A DNA stretch of 64,000 bases from Aggregatibacter actinomycetemcomitans DSM 8324 (GCF_000372365.1 NZ_AQUU01000005.1:52898-116897); one strand, 5' to 3'. Shown: positions 35,853 to 46,943, counted from the first letter of the stretch. Numbers and translations: made by a program. Notes: a model not told the origin generated them from the sequence alone.

Positions 35853-36407
35853 ATGGACGCATTACAATTACTCACCGAACGCAGTTCGGAAAAAAAACTC
35901 AACGCTCCCGCCCCAACGCCTCAACAATTGGATCTGATCTTTCAGGCAGCATTACGCGCACCGGATCACGGCAAATTGCAACCTTATCGTTTTATCGTCA
36001 TTGAACAAGCCAAAATGAATAACTTCAGCGAGTTACTAAAAGATGCCGTGCAGGAATTCGACCTTGGCGAAGAACGCTTGAAAAAAGCGGAAAATCTAGC
36101 TACCCGCGCACCAATGATTATCGGCGTGGTGGCGAAGTTGGATACAAGCATTAAAAAAGTGCCGGAATGGGAGCAGTTACTTTGCGCAGGTTGCGCCACT
36201 TACGCCATTCAACTGGCCTCCAACGCCTTAGGCTTTAAAAATGTTTGGATCAGCGGTCCGTGGCTGGACGGTGCCACATTGCGTGAAGCTTTCCATTGTT
36301 CGGCACAGGACAAAATTATCGGTTTCGTCATGATCGGTTCCGCCGAAGAAAAACCGGAACGGGAGAAAAAAGCCGTTAATTGCAGTGAGTTGATCAGTTA
36401 TTTCTAA
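35853..36407 (+). CDS. NAD(P)H nitroreductase, YdjA-like
   Basis: This small flavoprotein of the nitroreductase fold binds FMN and reduces nitro or quinone compounds; natural substrate unknown. The 184-residue protein has the FMN segment LTERSSEKKL (about 6-15, with R-S-S), ALRAPDHGKLQPYRF (about 32-46) and GFKNVWISGPWLDG (about 128-141). AAGGA precedes ATG 35853. It is monocistronic and followed by a UUCG-loop terminator. Confidence 0.9.
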   Translation: MDALQLLTERSSEKKLNAPAPTPQQLDLIFQAALRAPDHGKLQPYRFIVIEQAKMNNFSELLKDAVQEFDLGEERLKKAENLATRAPMIIGVVAKLDTSIKKVPEWEQLLCAGCATYAIQLASNALGFKNVWISGPWLDGATLREAFHCSAQDKIIGFVMIGSAEEKPEREKKAVNCSELISYF

Positions 36408-36430
36408 ATCGTTTTTATTCACGCACAATA

Positions 36431-36456
36431 CAGCCCTTCGGGGTTGTTTTCTTTTT
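36431..36456 (+). terminator. terminator of the nitroreductase gene
   Basis: CAGCCC pairs with GGGTTG around a TTCG tetraloop, followed by TTTTCTTTTT. Confidence 0.85.
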
Positions 36457-36789
36457 CGCCCCTGTTCCAAAAGTGCGGTCATTTTTATTGGCGTTTTATA
36501 TCCCCTTATTTTCATAAGGGATTTATTCTTATCATATAGAAATACCCCATAATTAGTGACTCTAAACGTATTGAGAACTACGCACAACAGGTCGTTACCT
36601 AGCATGACGATTTAATCAAACGTTGCCCCACGTGGTAAACCCAAGCATTGAGATAAATCACCCGTTAACCTATTCACAGCTGACCATTACCAATCGCACC
36701 AAACAAGCTGCAGATTTTGCACTCAATTCCGACCACACTTTATTTGTTTGATAAAGTGATTTTCATCGGTTAACTGAATTATACTTACA
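36457..36789. other. intergenic region, nitroreductase to lpdA
   Basis: About 330 bases without a supported gene. One small inverted repeat (TCCCCTTAT... ATAAGGGA near 36502-36522) and one uptake signal are present. Short protein-like stretches on both strands (for example TITNRTKQAADFAL on plus, GDLSQCLGLPRGATFD on minus) are each stopped within 30 codons and may be fossils or chance. Confidence 0.35.
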
Positions 36790-36824
36790 ATAAAAGCCTT
36801 CCCAAACGGAAAGGCTTTTATTTT
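36790..36824 (-). terminator. terminator of the pyruvate dehydrogenase operon
   Basis: On the minus strand AAAAGCCTT / AAGGCTTTT arms close around a short loop and end in T-rich sequence, 13 bases after the lpdA stop. Confidence 0.85.
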
Positions 36825-36836
36825 CAATTAAGCAAA

Positions 36837-38261
36837 TTATTTTTTCTTCGCTTTTGGATTCGGCAAGTCGGTGACCGACCCCTCAAATACTTCGGCAGCA
36901 AGACCAACGGATTCGTGTAAGGTTGGGTGGGCGTGGATAGTCAATGCGATGTCTTCCGCGTCACAACCCATTTCGATGGCAAGACCGATTTCGCCTAACA
37001 ATTCACCGGCATTGGTACCGACAATGGCGCCGCCAAGTACGCGATGCGTGTCTTTATCGAAAATCAGTTTAGTCATACCGTCGGCGCAGTCGGAAGCAAT
37101 TGCACGACCGGAAGCCGCCCACGGGAAGTTGGCAACTTCGTAGTTCAACCCTTCGGCTTTACATTCTTTCTCGGTTTTACCTACCCACGCCACTTCCGGT
37201 TCGGTGTAAGCGATGGACGGGATCACTTTCGGGTCGAAATAGTGTTTTTTGCCCGCAATCACTTCAGCAGCAACGTGACCTTCGTGTACCCCTTTGTGTG
37301 CCAACATCGGTTGACCTACGATGTCGCCGATGGCGAAGATGTGGGAAACGTTGGTACGCATTTGTTTGTCAGTACGGATAAAGCCGCGTTCATCAACGTT
37401 TACGCCAGCTTTTTCCGCGTCGATTAATTTGCCATTCGGGGTACGACCAATCGCCACCAACACCGCATCATAACGGTTAGTGATATTGCCCGCTTTGCCT
37501 TCCATAGAAACGTAAATACCGTCTTGTTTGGCTTCTACTGCAGTCACTTTGGTTTCAAGCATTAAGTTGAATTTTTTCTCGATACGTTTGGTGAAGATTT
37601 TCACGATGTCTTTGTCCGCCGCCGGAATTACTTGGTCGAACATTTCTACCACGTCAACTTTTGAACCCAAGGCTTCATATACAGTACCCATTTCCAAACC
37701 GATGATACCGCCACCCATGATTAACAAATCTTTCGGCACTTCACGCAAAGCAAGGGCATCGGTGGAATCCCAAACACGTGGATCGTGATGAGGAATGAAC
37801 GGAAGTTCAATCGGACGTGAACCCGCCGCAATAATAGCGTTGTCGAATTTCACGCTGGTGACGTTACCATCTTTATCGGTCACCGCTAAAGTGTGGGAAT
37901 CGGCAAATTTGGCTTCGCCTTGCACCACTTGCACTTTACGCATTTTCGCCATGTTCGCCAAACCGCCGGTTAAACGGGAAACCACGCCTTCTTTACCGGC
38001 ACGGATTTTGTCTAAATCGATTGTTGGCTCGGCAAATACCACACCGTGATGTTCAACGTGTCTTGCTTCTTCAATAATTTTCGCAACGTGCAATAAGGCT
38101 TTAGACGGAATACAACCGACGTTTAAGCACACACCGCCAAGGGTGGAATAACGTTCTACAATGACGGTTTCTAAGCCTAAGTCGGCACAACGGAAGGCGG
38201 CGGAATAACCGGCAGGGCCTGCACCAAGTACAACCACTTGGGTTTTAATTTCTTTACTCAT
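36837..38261 (-). CDS. lpdA: dihydrolipoamide dehydrogenase (E3)
   Basis: E3 reoxidises the lipoyl groups of pyruvate and 2-oxoglutarate dehydrogenase complexes, using FAD and NAD. From ATG 38261 (GAGG upstream) the 474-residue protein has VVVLGAGPAGYSAAFRCADL (9-28), the redox disulfide GGVCLNVGCIPSK (about 42-54), the NAD motif LLIMGGGIIGLEMGTVY (about 176-192), FAIGDI and the C-terminal His-Glu in HAHPTLHES. A longer frame to 38336 is not supported. It is the third gene of aceE-aceF-lpdA. Confidence 0.98.
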   Translation of the reverse strand: MSKEIKTQVVVLGAGPAGYSAAFRCADLGLETVIVERYSTLGGVCLNVGCIPSKALLHVAKIIEEARHVEHHGVVFAEPTIDLDKIRAGKEGVVSRLTGGLANMAKMRKVQVVQGEAKFADSHTLAVTDKDGNVTSVKFDNAIIAAGSRPIELPFIPHHDPRVWDSTDALALREVPKDLLIMGGGIIGLEMGTVYEALGSKVDVVEMFDQVIPAADKDIVKIFTKRIEKKFNLMLETKVTAVEAKQDGIYVSMEGKAGNITNRYDAVLVAIGRTPNGKLIDAEKAGVNVDERGFIRTDKQMRTNVSHIFAIGDIVGQPMLAHKGVHEGHVAAEVIAGKKHYFDPKVIPSIAYTEPEVAWVGKTEKECKAEGLNYEVANFPWAASGRAIASDCADGMTKLIFDKDTHRVLGGAIVGTNAGELLGEIGLAIEMGCDAEDIALTIHAHPTLHESVGLAAEVFEGSVTDLPNPKAKKK

Positions 38262-38354
38262 TTTTACCTCGTAAAAACGTTGAAATTTCTGACCGCACTT
38301 TTCGGCGATCAGTGTCAATGCAACAACGCCCCTCAATGCGAGAGGCGTAGCAAA

Positions 38355-39968
38355 TTACATAATTAAACGACGTAAGTCGGCTAATACGGAACCGATGTAG
38401 CTGATGAAGCGTGCACCGTCCGCACCGTCAATAACACGGTGGTCAAAAGATAAGGAAATCGGCAGAATCAAGCGCGGCGCAAATTCTTTACCGTTCCAAA
38501 CCGGTTCCATAGCGGATTTGGAGACACCCAAAATCGCCACTTCAGGTGCATTCACGATTGGTGCAAAATGTGTTGTACCAATGCCGCCAAGGCTGGAAAT
38601 GGTGAAACAACCGCCTTGCATATCCGCTGCGGTTAATTTACCGTCACGGGCTTTTTTGGACACTTCCATCAATTTACGGGAAAGCTCGATAATGCCTTTT
38701 TTGTTGACATCTTTAAAGACCGGTACAACTAAACCGTTCGGCGTATCTACCGCCACGCCCACATTGATGTATTTTTTCAGGATCAAATGTTGTGCATCTT
38801 CGGTAATGGAACTGTTGAAACGCGGGAAGGCTTCCAACGCTTTGGCAACGGCTTTCATAATGAAGACCACAGGGGTGATTTTCACGCCCAGTTTTTGTTT
38901 TTCAGACAAGACGTTTTGCTCTTTACGGAATGCTTCCAACTCGGTGATGTCCGCTTTATCGAAATGGGTAACATGCGGAATCATGACCCAGTTACGATGT
39001 AAGTTCGCACCGGAAATCTTGTTGATACGACTTAATTCCACTTCTTCGATTTCGCCGAATTTGCTGAAATCCACTTTCGGCCACGGTAACAAGCCTAAAC
39101 CGGCACCATTTGCAGCGCCTGTTGCCGCAGCACCGCTTTCCAAAGCTTTCACGGCGGCTTTCACATAGGCTTGAATATCTTCTTTTAAAATACGACCCTT
39201 ACGACCTGTGCCTTTCACTTTATCCAGGTTCACACCGAATTCGCGCGCTAAACGACGAATCACCGGTGTGGCGTGCGCATAGCTTTTCGCACTTTCAACA
39301 TCCGCTTGGGAAGAAGATGCGGCTGCCGGCGCGGAAGCCTGTGCTGTCGGTGCAGGCACAGCTTGTGGTACTGCTTGCTCAGTCGGTGCCGGCGCTGCAG
39401 CAGGCGAAGAAGCTACCGGAGCAGCTGCAGGCGCACTGCCCGCTGTTTCAAAACGCATGATTAAAGTGCCTGTGGACACTTTATCGCCGGCTTTGATAAT
39501 AATTTCTTTAACGATACCCGCCACCGGTGCCGGTACTTCCATAGAAGCCTTATCACCTTCAACATTAATAATCGATTGATCCACTTCAACACGATCACCC
39601 ACTTTCACCATCACATCGGTCACGTTCACTTCGTCACCGCCGATGTCAGGTACATTAACATCCACCACTTGTGCGGCAGCAGGCGCGGCTTGCGGTGCAG
39701 GTGCCTCAGCTTGAGGCGCTTGAGCCGATGCGGCATCGGCACTATCTAACACCAACATCGGCGTGCCGGTAGTCACTTTGTCGCCCACTTTTACTAAAAT
39801 TTCTTTTACCACGCCCGCTTCCGGTGCCGGTACTTCCATAGAAGCTTTATCACCTTCAACATTAATAATGGATTGATCCGCGGTGACGCTATCTCCAACG
39901 TTTACCATCACTTCGGTTACGGTAACTTCATCACTACCGATATCCGGGATTTGAATTTGTTTAGCCAT
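38355..39968 (-). CDS. aceF: pyruvate dehydrogenase E2, dihydrolipoamide acetyltransferase
   Basis: E2 forms the core of the complex and carries acetyl groups on swinging lipoyl arms. From ATG 39968 (537 residues) there are two lipoyl domains, each with [11 protein letters not shown] (lysine sites near 41 and 142), joined by Ala/Pro-rich linkers (about 83-105 and 190-240), a peripheral subunit-binding domain ([16 protein letters not shown], about 249-264) and the catalytic domain ending [18 protein letters not shown]. coli has three lipoyl domains; two here is a difference in copy number. Spacing to aceE includes an inverted uptake pair. Confidence 0.97.
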   Translation of the reverse strand: MAKQIQIPDIGSDEVTVTEVMVNVGDSVTADQSIINVEGDKASMEVPAPEAGVVKEILVKVGDKVTTGTPMLVLDSADAASAQAPQAEAPAPQAAPAAAQVVDVNVPDIGGDEVNVTDVMVKVGDRVEVDQSIINVEGDKASMEVPAPVAGIVKEIIIKAGDKVSTGTLIMRFETAGSAPAAAPVASSPAAAPAPTEQAVPQAVPAPTAQASAPAAASSSQADVESAKSYAHATPVIRRLAREFGVNLDKVKGTGRKGRILKEDIQAYVKAAVKALESGAAATGAANGAGLGLLPWPKVDFSKFGEIEEVELSRINKISGANLHRNWVMIPHVTHFDKADITELEAFRKEQNVLSEKQKLGVKITPVVFIMKAVAKALEAFPRFNSSITEDAQHLILKKYINVGVAVDTPNGLVVPVFKDVNKKGIIELSRKLMEVSKKARDGKLTAADMQGGCFTISSLGGIGTTHFAPIVNAPEVAILGVSKSAMEPVWNGKEFAPRLILPISLSFDHRVIDGADGARFISYIGSVLADLRRLIM

Positions 39969-40000
39969 TTCTTTTTTACCTTTAAAAATGTTTTTAAAAC

Positions 40001-40037
40001 CGACCGCACTTTTCATGCCGAGCACTAAAGTGCGGTG
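40001..40037. repeat. inverted uptake-signal pair inside the aceE-aceF gap
   Basis: GACCGCACTTTT and AAAGTGCGGTGG face each other across about 14 bases between aceE and aceF. In RNA this would form a hairpin that may tune aceF expression or stability relative to aceE. Confidence 0.6.
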
Positions 40038-40053
40038 GTTTTTTCGTGTATTT

Positions 40054-42711
40054 TTATGCGTATAGCGGGTTCAATCTTTCAGGATCGATACCGTATTTAG
40101 CGATTGCTTCGACAACAACTTTCTTATCAACCGAACCTTCTTGCGCCAACACGTTTAATGCCGCAACAACGACGTGGTGCGCATCGACTTCAAAGTGATC
40201 GCGTAAGTTTTCACGGCTATCGGAACGACCGAAACCGTCGGTACCTAACACATGGTAGTGTTTAGACGGCACATAGGCGCGAATTTGCTCGGCGAACAGT
40301 TTCATGTAGTCCGTTGCCGCCACTGCCGGTTTGTCGTTCATCACTTGCGCAACGTATGGCACACGTGGCGTTTCGGTTGGGTGTAACATATTCCAACGTA
40401 CCGCGTCGGCACCTTCGCGAGCCGCTTCAGTGAAAGACGGCGCGCTATAAACATCAGAACTGACGCCGTAATCTTTCGCTAAGATTTGAGCCGCTTCGCG
40501 AACATGACGTAAAATCGCGCCGGAACCTAATAATTGCACCGCGCCTTTACCTTTGCCTTCAACGCTTTCAAATTTATACAGACCTTTACGAATACCCTCT
40601 TCCGCACCGGCAGGCATTGCCGGTTGGTCATAAATTTCGTTTAAGGTGGTGATGTAATAGAACACATCTTCTTGTTTTTCGCCGTACATACGGTGGATAC
40701 CATCCTGCATTATTACCGCCACTTCATAAGCGAATGCCGGATCATAAGACACGCAGTTCGGAATGATTAAGGATTGAATATGGCTGTGACCGTCTTCGTG
40801 TTGTAAACCTTCACCGTTTAATGTCGTACGGCCTGATGTACCGCCGATCATGAAGCCGCGCGCCAATTGGTCGCCCGCTGCCCACAATAAGTCGCCCACA
40901 CGTTGGAAGCCGAACATAGAGTAATAAATAAAGAACGGAATCATCGGCACATTACTGATGGAATAAGAGGTTGCCGCAGCCAACCAGGAAGATGTCGCGC
41001 CTAATTCGTTGATACCTTCTTGCAATACCTGACCGTCTTTCGCTTCACGATAGTACGCCACGAGGTCGCGATCTGAAGGAACATAGTTTTGACCGTGCGG
41101 GTTATAAATACCTACTTGACGGAACAAGCCTTCCATACCGAAAGTACGGGCTTCATCCGCGACGATCGGAACAATGTTTTTACCGATATTTTTGTCTTTC
41201 AATAAGGTATTTAGGAAACGGACGAATGCCATTGTAGTTGAAATCGGACGTGGTTGTGCGCCTAACAACGGTGCGAATTCGCTAAGCTCAGGCACCTTAA
41301 ATTCAACGTCAAATTTCGGTTGACGCGCCGGTAAATATCCTTGTAATGCTTTACGGTGTTGGTGCAAGTAATTGTACTCGTCCGAACCTTCAGGGAAGGT
41401 CATGTAAGGCAGTTTTTCCAAATCTTCGTCTTTCACCGGAATATGGAAGTAATCACGGTAGGCTTTAAGGCTATCCATAGACATTTTTTTGGATTGGTGC
41501 GCAGTGTTTTTACTTTCTGCTTCGGAAATTTTATACCCTTTCACGGAATGCACTAAAATCACCACCGGTTTGCCCGCTGTTTGCGCTTTCTTGAATGCGG
41601 CAAAAACTTTCTTCGAATCATGACCACCGCGTCTTAACGCCCAGATTTCATCATCTGTCATGTCGGCAACTAAAGCGGCAGTTTCAGGGTAACGACCGAA
41701 GAAATGCTCGCGCACATAGGCACCATCTTTTGATTTGAAAGTCAGGTAGTCCCCGTCAACCACTTCCATCATTAATTGGGTTAATTTACCAGTGGTGTCT
41801 TTGGCGAATAATTTATCCCAACCGCTACCCCACATGACTTTAATCACTTCCCAACCTGCGCCGACGAATAAACCTTCTAATTCTTGAACGATTTTACCGT
41901 TACCGTTTACCGGTCCGTCTAAGCGTTGTAAGTTACAGGAAATCACAAAAATTAAGTTATCCAAATGCTCACGGGCGGCAAATGTCAATGCACCTTTAGA
42001 TTCAATTTCATCCATTTCGCCATCGCCCAGGAAAGCATACACTTTTTGATCAGCCGTATCTTTCAAACCGCGATTTTCCAAGTATTTTAAGAAACGGGCT
42101 TGATAAATCGCATTGACCGGACCTAAACCCATAGATACTGTTGAGAATTGCCAAAAATCAGGCATTAATTTCGGATGCGGATAAGAAGACAAACCTTTGC
42201 CGTGCACTTCTTGACGGAAATTGTCTAATTGGTCTTCGGTCAAACGACCTTCTAGGAATGCGCGCGCATACATACCCGGTGCAGCGTGACCTTGGAAGAA
42301 AACCAAATCGCCGCCATTTTTCTCGGTTGCGGCTTTGAAGAAATGATTAAAACAAACTTCATAAACCGTTGCAGCAGATTGGAAAGTAGATAAGTGACCG
42401 CCTAAATCAAGGTCTTTTTTCTGACCGCGCAACACCATCATCACAGCATTCCAGCGGACATAAGAACGAATACGACGCTCAATGTCTAAATTTCCCGGAT
42501 ACTCGGGCTGTTCAGAAACCGAGATCGTATTCACGTAATCTGTAGTAATCCCTGTCGGCAAAGAAACGCCGCCAATACGAGCTTGCTGCATCACTTGATC
42601 AATAATGAACTGCGCACGCTCAACACCTTCTTCACGAATTAACGAATCAATTGCTGCCAACCAATCGTTAGTTTCGATCGGATCTACGTCATTTTTTAAC
42701 AATTCTAACAT
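40054..42711 (-). CDS. aceE: pyruvate dehydrogenase E1 (homodimeric type)
   Basis: E1 decarboxylates pyruvate with thiamine diphosphate and hands the acetyl group to E2, feeding acetyl-CoA to ackA-pta and the citric acid cycle. The 885-residue protein is full length for the homodimeric type. It has [16 protein letters not shown] (about 142-157), the thiamine motif region [18 protein letters not shown] (about 225-242), [40 protein letters not shown] and the C-terminal [23 protein letters not shown] 42711 has AAGGAA upstream. First gene of the operon; no pdhR is next to it. Confidence 0.98.
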   Translation of the reverse strand: MLELLKNDVDPIETNDWLAAIDSLIREEGVERAQFIIDQVMQQARIGGVSLPTGITTDYVNTISVSEQPEYPGNLDIERRIRSYVRWNAVMMVLRGQKKDLDLGGHLSTFQSAATVYEVCFNHFFKAATEKNGGDLVFFQGHAAPGMYARAFLEGRLTEDQLDNFRQEVHGKGLSSYPHPKLMPDFWQFSTVSMGLGPVNAIYQARFLKYLENRGLKDTADQKVYAFLGDGEMDEIESKGALTFAAREHLDNLIFVISCNLQRLDGPVNGNGKIVQELEGLFVGAGWEVIKVMWGSGWDKLFAKDTTGKLTQLMMEVVDGDYLTFKSKDGAYVREHFFGRYPETAALVADMTDDEIWALRRGGHDSKKVFAAFKKAQTAGKPVVILVHSVKGYKISEAESKNTAHQSKKMSMDSLKAYRDYFHIPVKDEDLEKLPYMTFPEGSDEYNYLHQHRKALQGYLPARQPKFDVEFKVPELSEFAPLLGAQPRPISTTMAFVRFLNTLLKDKNIGKNIVPIVADEARTFGMEGLFRQVGIYNPHGQNYVPSDRDLVAYYREAKDGQVLQEGINELGATSSWLAAATSYSISNVPMIPFFIYYSMFGFQRVGDLLWAAGDQLARGFMIGGTSGRTTLNGEGLQHEDGHSHIQSLIIPNCVSYDPAFAYEVAVIMQDGIHRMYGEKQEDVFYYITTLNEIYDQPAMPAGAEEGIRKGLYKFESVEGKGKGAVQLLGSGAILRHVREAAQILAKDYGVSSDVYSAPSFTEAAREGADAVRWNMLHPTETPRVPYVAQVMNDKPAVAATDYMKLFAEQIRAYVPSKHYHVLGTDGFGRSDSRENLRDHFEVDAHHVVVAALNVLAQEGSVDKKVVVEAIAKYGIDPERLNPLYA

Positions 42712-43104
42712 AGCTTTTTCCTTATCTTTGTTAAGTTAGAAGTACGTTTAACCTACTTTTGTAGAAATTAAACAACGAATTGATAACTAAAATATGTTTA
42801 ATCTGTCAAAAATTCTTATACAATTTCTGTACAAAAAAACAGACATTACAAATTTTTAACAAATAATACGAATCTTATTAGATTTTTTGAAAAAATGATA
42901 GCGGTTTTTCACGCTAAGCCAGAAAATATCCTATTTGCCGTTCATTTTTAAATAATCACAAATTGGTATAATTTGCTAAAGTAATCAAAAAAATGACCGC
43001 ACTTTATCGATTTTATTTACCCGTCACATAATGCGCATAAAATATTGCATAGCAAAGCAAATTAACCTACTATTACACTCAACTATTTTATGTTGGAGAA
43101 GAAA
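42712..43104. other. divergent regulatory region, aceE / tehB
   Basis: A 393-base AT-rich gap with promoters for both genes. I see a half-symmetric AATTGGTATAATTTGC near 42960, reminiscent of but not matching the PdhR operator, and one uptake signal (42994-43004). No gene. Confidence 0.4.
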
Positions 43105-43965
43105 ATGCAAAGCGAGCTGATTTCTTATAAAAAAATGCCTGTTTGGACTAAACACACATTGCCCAAAATGTTTCGGGAAAAACACAACACCAAAACCGGC
43201 ACTTGGGGAAAAATCACTGTCTTAAAAGGAAAATTAAAATTTTATGTACTGACCAAAGACGGCGATGTGCTCAGCGAGCATATTTTCACCCCACAATATG
43301 AAACGCCTTTTGTGGAACCACAACTTTGGCACCGTGTCGAAGCGCTATCAGACGATTTAGAATGTTTCCTTGAATTCTATTGTACAAAAGAAGACTATTT
43401 CAGCAAAAAATACAACATGACTGCCACCCACGGCGATGTGGTGGATGCTGCCAAAATCATCAAACCGTGCAAGGTGTTGGATTTAGGCTGCGGACAAGGA
43501 CGTAATTCCCTTTATTTAAGTTTGCTCGGTTATGATGTGACCTCTTGGGATCACAATGAAAGCAGTCTCATGTTTTTAAATGAGATCAAAGAAAAAGAAA
43601 ATCTGAATATTCAGACCGCACTTTACAACATCAACGATGCCAATATTCAAGAAAACTATGATTTCATCGTTTCCACGGTGGTCTTCATGTTCCTGGATCG
43701 CGACCGCATGCCGGCAATTATCGAAAATATACAAGACCGCACCAACCCGAGTGGTTATAATTTAATCGTTGCCGCCATGTCTACAGCGGAAGTCCCTTGT
43801 CCACTGCCGTTTTCTTTCACCTTCGCCGAAGGAGAATTAAAACAATACTACAAAGACTGGGAATTTCTTGAGTACAACGAAGACATGGGCGAATTGCACA
43901 AAACCGATGAAAACGGCAATCGAATTAAAATGAAATTTGTGACAATGTTGGCAAGAAAGAAATAA
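43105..43965 (+). CDS. tehB: tellurite-resistance methyltransferase TehB
   Basis: TehB uses S-adenosylmethionine to methylate tellurite or selenium compounds; in H. influenzae it also affects oxidative stress and haem uptake. From ATG 43105 (GGAG upstream) it has 286 residues, equal to the H. influenzae protein: an N-terminal cupin-like domain unique to this type (KTGTWGKITVLKGKLKFYVL; VEPQLWHRVEAL) and the methyltransferase domain with KVLDLGCGQGRNSLYLSLLG and TSWDHNESS. An ATG 15 bases upstream is less likely. Confidence 0.95.
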   Translation: MQSELISYKKMPVWTKHTLPKMFREKHNTKTGTWGKITVLKGKLKFYVLTKDGDVLSEHIFTPQYETPFVEPQLWHRVEALSDDLECFLEFYCTKEDYFSKKYNMTATHGDVVDAAKIIKPCKVLDLGCGQGRNSLYLSLLGYDVTSWDHNESSLMFLNEIKEKENLNIQTALYNINDANIQENYDFIVSTVVFMFLDRDRMPAIIENIQDRTNPSGYNLIVAAMSTAEVPCPLPFSFTFAEGELKQYYKDWEFLEYNEDMGELHKTDENGNRIKMKFVTMLARKK

Positions 43966-44117
43966 GCTCAATAGGTTATAAAAAGTGAGTTAAAGCCTGA
44001 TAATACTGGTATGGGGTTCACCCACTTCTTTGAATTTATGAGCAAAAATTGATAAAAACAACTTTGTTTGTCTGCTATGTCATTAAGTTTTTTAAAGCCA
44101 CCGCACTTTCCTTCTAA

Positions 44118-46832
44118 CTATATATACCCCATCAGCTTCAACAAATCTTTCGTATAAGAAATGGCTTCACTACGGTTTGCCACGCCGATTTTTTGGTAGA
44201 GATTACGGATGTGGGTTTTGATAGTGGTGGTTGCCACTTGCAGTTCGTCGGAAATTTGTTCATTGCTGTAACCGGAATAAATCAGCCCCAGTACCTGCCA
44301 CTCCCGTTGCGTGAGCGGGCTGATTTTGAGCAACTCGGGCACTTGCGGATTGGCAAGCAACTTGGCGACGAACTGTTCATCGAAATGGGCGAATTTATGA
44401 CGGTAATATTGATTAATGTTTCGCAAAATAAATTGCGCTTTATGCAAAGCAAGTTCGTCCAATACGTTTAATTGCAGCAAATGACGAATTTGTTGTGCCA
44501 TCATTTCCCCTTCAATCACAAAGGCACTGATGAAATTGGTTTGACGCGCCAAACGCAACGCCTCGATTAAATCCTTTTGCGCCAAATGTTTTTCGTTTTG
44601 CAGGAAATACCAACGGTTACGCAATATCAAGGCACGGTTTAAATCGCTGGTGAGATGATATTCTTCCGCTGTGGCGATGAGTTTATCCAGAATCTGTTTG
44701 GCTTCTTCAAACTGCCCCACCAACATTTGCGCACGCACGATATTGCGCCATTGAACCTGAGTAAAATGATTACGATCAGTTGCCGGCGGCTGATTTTGAA
44801 TCAGCCAATTGTGTGCTGCTTCTTCGTCATTAGTCATTTGCCATAAAAATAATTTCACCTGATCCACATTTGCCAGCCAGTCATGATGATGGTTATAGGC
44901 ATTTTGCAACTGCTCCGCTTCCCGCAATAAACGGGTGGCATTGTCCAAGTCGCCGCGCACTAGGGAAATTTTGCTCAACAAAGCAATGCACTGTAATTTA
45001 TCTTTCGGTTCATTCAGCACGGCGATACCCGCATTTGCCATGGCTTCCGCTTTATCCAGATTGTACCACTCCCACAGAATACGCCCTTTCAGTCGGAGTA
45101 AAAACTCGTACATCGGCACTTTTTGCAGATGATTTTCTTTCACGAATAAACCGGCTTTGTCCAGCATATCGTAAGCAGCTTGCAGGAAACCTTGCGCCAT
45201 GAGAATTTCCGATTGTTGCAACAGCGACCACAAAATATTGTGATAAGCGTGATGTTGACGTGCCATTTTTTCCGCACCTTGCAACATAATTAACGCTTCG
45301 TTAAGGTTGCCGTAACAATGGTAAGCTTCGCCGATAATGGAAGTTGCCACAATACGTGCATAATAATAATTCTCTGATAAATCGGCTAGCGCTTTAGAAG
45401 CCAAAGAGAAGGCAGTATTCTCATCTCCGCTGTTAATCGCCACCTGTGCTTTCAGCACGTCAAATTCTGCCTGATTTTCTTTGCTCATTTGTACGTTATG
45501 TTCAGCCAAGGCATCCTGAAAATGAGCAAAAATACCGGACACTTCTACATGACGGTGTTGACTTTGTACCAACCACGCCTTCAGTAATACCAAATTCGGG
45601 TGTTGAATCAATACTGCATAATCAACGCGATTCAAACTTTCTTCCAGTAACTTCAATTCACCTTGATGAAACAAATACCAAGCGTGCTGTTGTAAAATCA
45701 CCAATAATGTGGACACATCGCTTAATTGCATGGCGTGATAGAGCGCTTCGGTAAAATAGCCCAGTTTTAACCAGGCTTGGGCGGCGCGGCGGTGCAATTC
45801 TTCCAGTTGTTCCGTTAATTCCAGTTCGCAACAATGCGCCAGGAAAGAAGCAAACAGCGGGTGAAAACGCCACCAGTTGTCGTCGGAATCCATTTGCTGA
45901 ATAAACAAGCCCTGCTTTTCCAGTTCCTCCAGTTTGCGACGGCTATTGCTTAAACCGGTAACCTCTTTCACCAGATTTTCATTCATAGAACGCAAAATGG
46001 AACATTGCAACACGAAGGTGCGGGTTTCGTTATCTACATGATTCAGCACTTCATCGCTTAGATATTCGTTAATGTGGAAATTATTTAATTTTGCCAGCCG
46101 TTTTTCCATTTCCTGCAACGGCAACACGCCACCGGATTTATCCATTGCCTGTTTGGCAGATAAGCTAATCAGCTGAAGTGCGGTCGGCCAGCCTTCCACT
46201 TCGTTACATAACGCAATGATTTCCTGTTCCGGCAGTCCATTTCCTAAACGGGATTGGAAAAAGGCGAGGGATTCCTGATGATTAAAAGAAAGCTGATGCA
46301 TATCAATTTCCAGCAATTGTTCCTGCACCCGCAAGCCGGCAATGCCAAACGGCGGTACGGCGCGGGAAATGAGAATCAGCGTCATGTTTTCCGGCTGATG
46401 GCGAATCCAATACTTTAATGCGTCATGAATTTCGTCATTATCGATCAAGTGGTAGTCATCGATAATCAAATAGAAATGTTCCTTGAAATCCAAGACCTTC
46501 ATCAGCAACTGATTTAACGAAGAAAGTAAATTCGCCTGATTAAAGCCTTCTTCCGTCATCGGCGGTTTCATGCCGATAGCACGATGCAACGCCGCGCTGA
46601 AATAGGTGGCGAAACGCTCTGCCTCATTGTCGCTGTCATCCAAAGAATACCAACCGACATTTTTCTGCCCGGCGACCCATTGGGAAATTAAGGTGGTTTT
46701 GCCATAGCCTGCCGGCGCATGAATCAGCACCAGCGGATAAAGATGCGCCTTGTCCAGCAAGCGGGTTAAACGATCCCGTTGAATACTGTTTTGCAGGCGA
46801 TAAGAACAAATTAACTTTGATGGAATTAACAT
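44118..46832 (-). CDS. malT: maltose regulon activator MalT
   Basis: MalT is an ATP- and maltotriose-dependent activator of the maltose system. The 904-residue protein has the Walker A motif HAPAGYGKTTLISQW (about 38-52), the STAND NTPase with LIIDDYHLIDNDEIHDAL (about 122-139), TPR-like repeats in the middle (about 340-810) and the C-terminal LuxR DNA-binding domain SPLTQREWQVLGLIYSGYSN, then TTTIKTHIRNLYQKIGVANR. It is divergent from malP; repeats resembling MalT boxes lie between them. The start ATG lacks an obvious ribosome site. Confidence 0.95.
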   Translation of the reverse strand: MLIPSKLICSYRLQNSIQRDRLTRLLDKAHLYPLVLIHAPAGYGKTTLISQWVAGQKNVGWYSLDDSDNEAERFATYFSAALHRAIGMKPPMTEEGFNQANLLSSLNQLLMKVLDFKEHFYLIIDDYHLIDNDEIHDALKYWIRHQPENMTLILISRAVPPFGIAGLRVQEQLLEIDMHQLSFNHQESLAFFQSRLGNGLPEQEIIALCNEVEGWPTALQLISLSAKQAMDKSGGVLPLQEMEKRLAKLNNFHINEYLSDEVLNHVDNETRTFVLQCSILRSMNENLVKEVTGLSNSRRKLEELEKQGLFIQQMDSDDNWWRFHPLFASFLAHCCELELTEQLEELHRRAAQAWLKLGYFTEALYHAMQLSDVSTLLVILQQHAWYLFHQGELKLLEESLNRVDYAVLIQHPNLVLLKAWLVQSQHRHVEVSGIFAHFQDALAEHNVQMSKENQAEFDVLKAQVAINSGDENTAFSLASKALADLSENYYYARIVATSIIGEAYHCYGNLNEALIMLQGAEKMARQHHAYHNILWSLLQQSEILMAQGFLQAAYDMLDKAGLFVKENHLQKVPMYEFLLRLKGRILWEWYNLDKAEAMANAGIAVLNEPKDKLQCIALLSKISLVRGDLDNATRLLREAEQLQNAYNHHHDWLANVDQVKLFLWQMTNDEEAAHNWLIQNQPPATDRNHFTQVQWRNIVRAQMLVGQFEEAKQILDKLIATAEEYHLTSDLNRALILRNRWYFLQNEKHLAQKDLIEALRLARQTNFISAFVIEGEMMAQQIRHLLQLNVLDELALHKAQFILRNINQYYRHKFAHFDEQFVAKLLANPQVPELLKISPLTQREWQVLGLIYSGYSNEQISDELQVATTTIKTHIRNLYQKIGVANRSEAISYTKDLLKLMGYI

Positions 46833-46866
46833 AACTTTAATCGTGAATTGAACTATAACGAAAGAA

Positions 46867-46943
46867 GGAGGATTTCTCCTACCTAGTCTAACGAATTACT
46901 TCCTTGTTGTCATACCGGCAAGATTATAGCAGGGAGGATTTCC
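46867..46943. promoter_or_regulatory. candidate MalT-box repeats, malT / malP intergenic region
   Basis: GGAGGATTTC occurs twice on the plus strand (46867-46876 and 46933-46942), 66 bases apart, ahead of malP. MalT boxes in E. coli are GGGGA(T/G)GAGG; GGGAGGA and AAGGAGGA here resemble the core. Assignment is inference. Confidence 0.4.

Noticed and set aside
36228-36605. 125-codon minus-strand frame overlapping the nitroreductase gene
   Set aside because: Its second half is antisense to the nitroreductase and the rest contains the terminator and an uptake signal. The protein-like segment is too short to support a gene.
38404-39168. Long plus-strand frame opposite aceF
   Set aside because: It is a shadow of the aceF coding sequence, with no start signals; the minus strand gives the E2 catalytic domain.
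42955-42975. Possible PdhR operator before aceE
   Set aside because: AATTGGTATAATTTGC keeps only one half of ATTGGTNNNACCAAT, and it lies 245 bases upstream.
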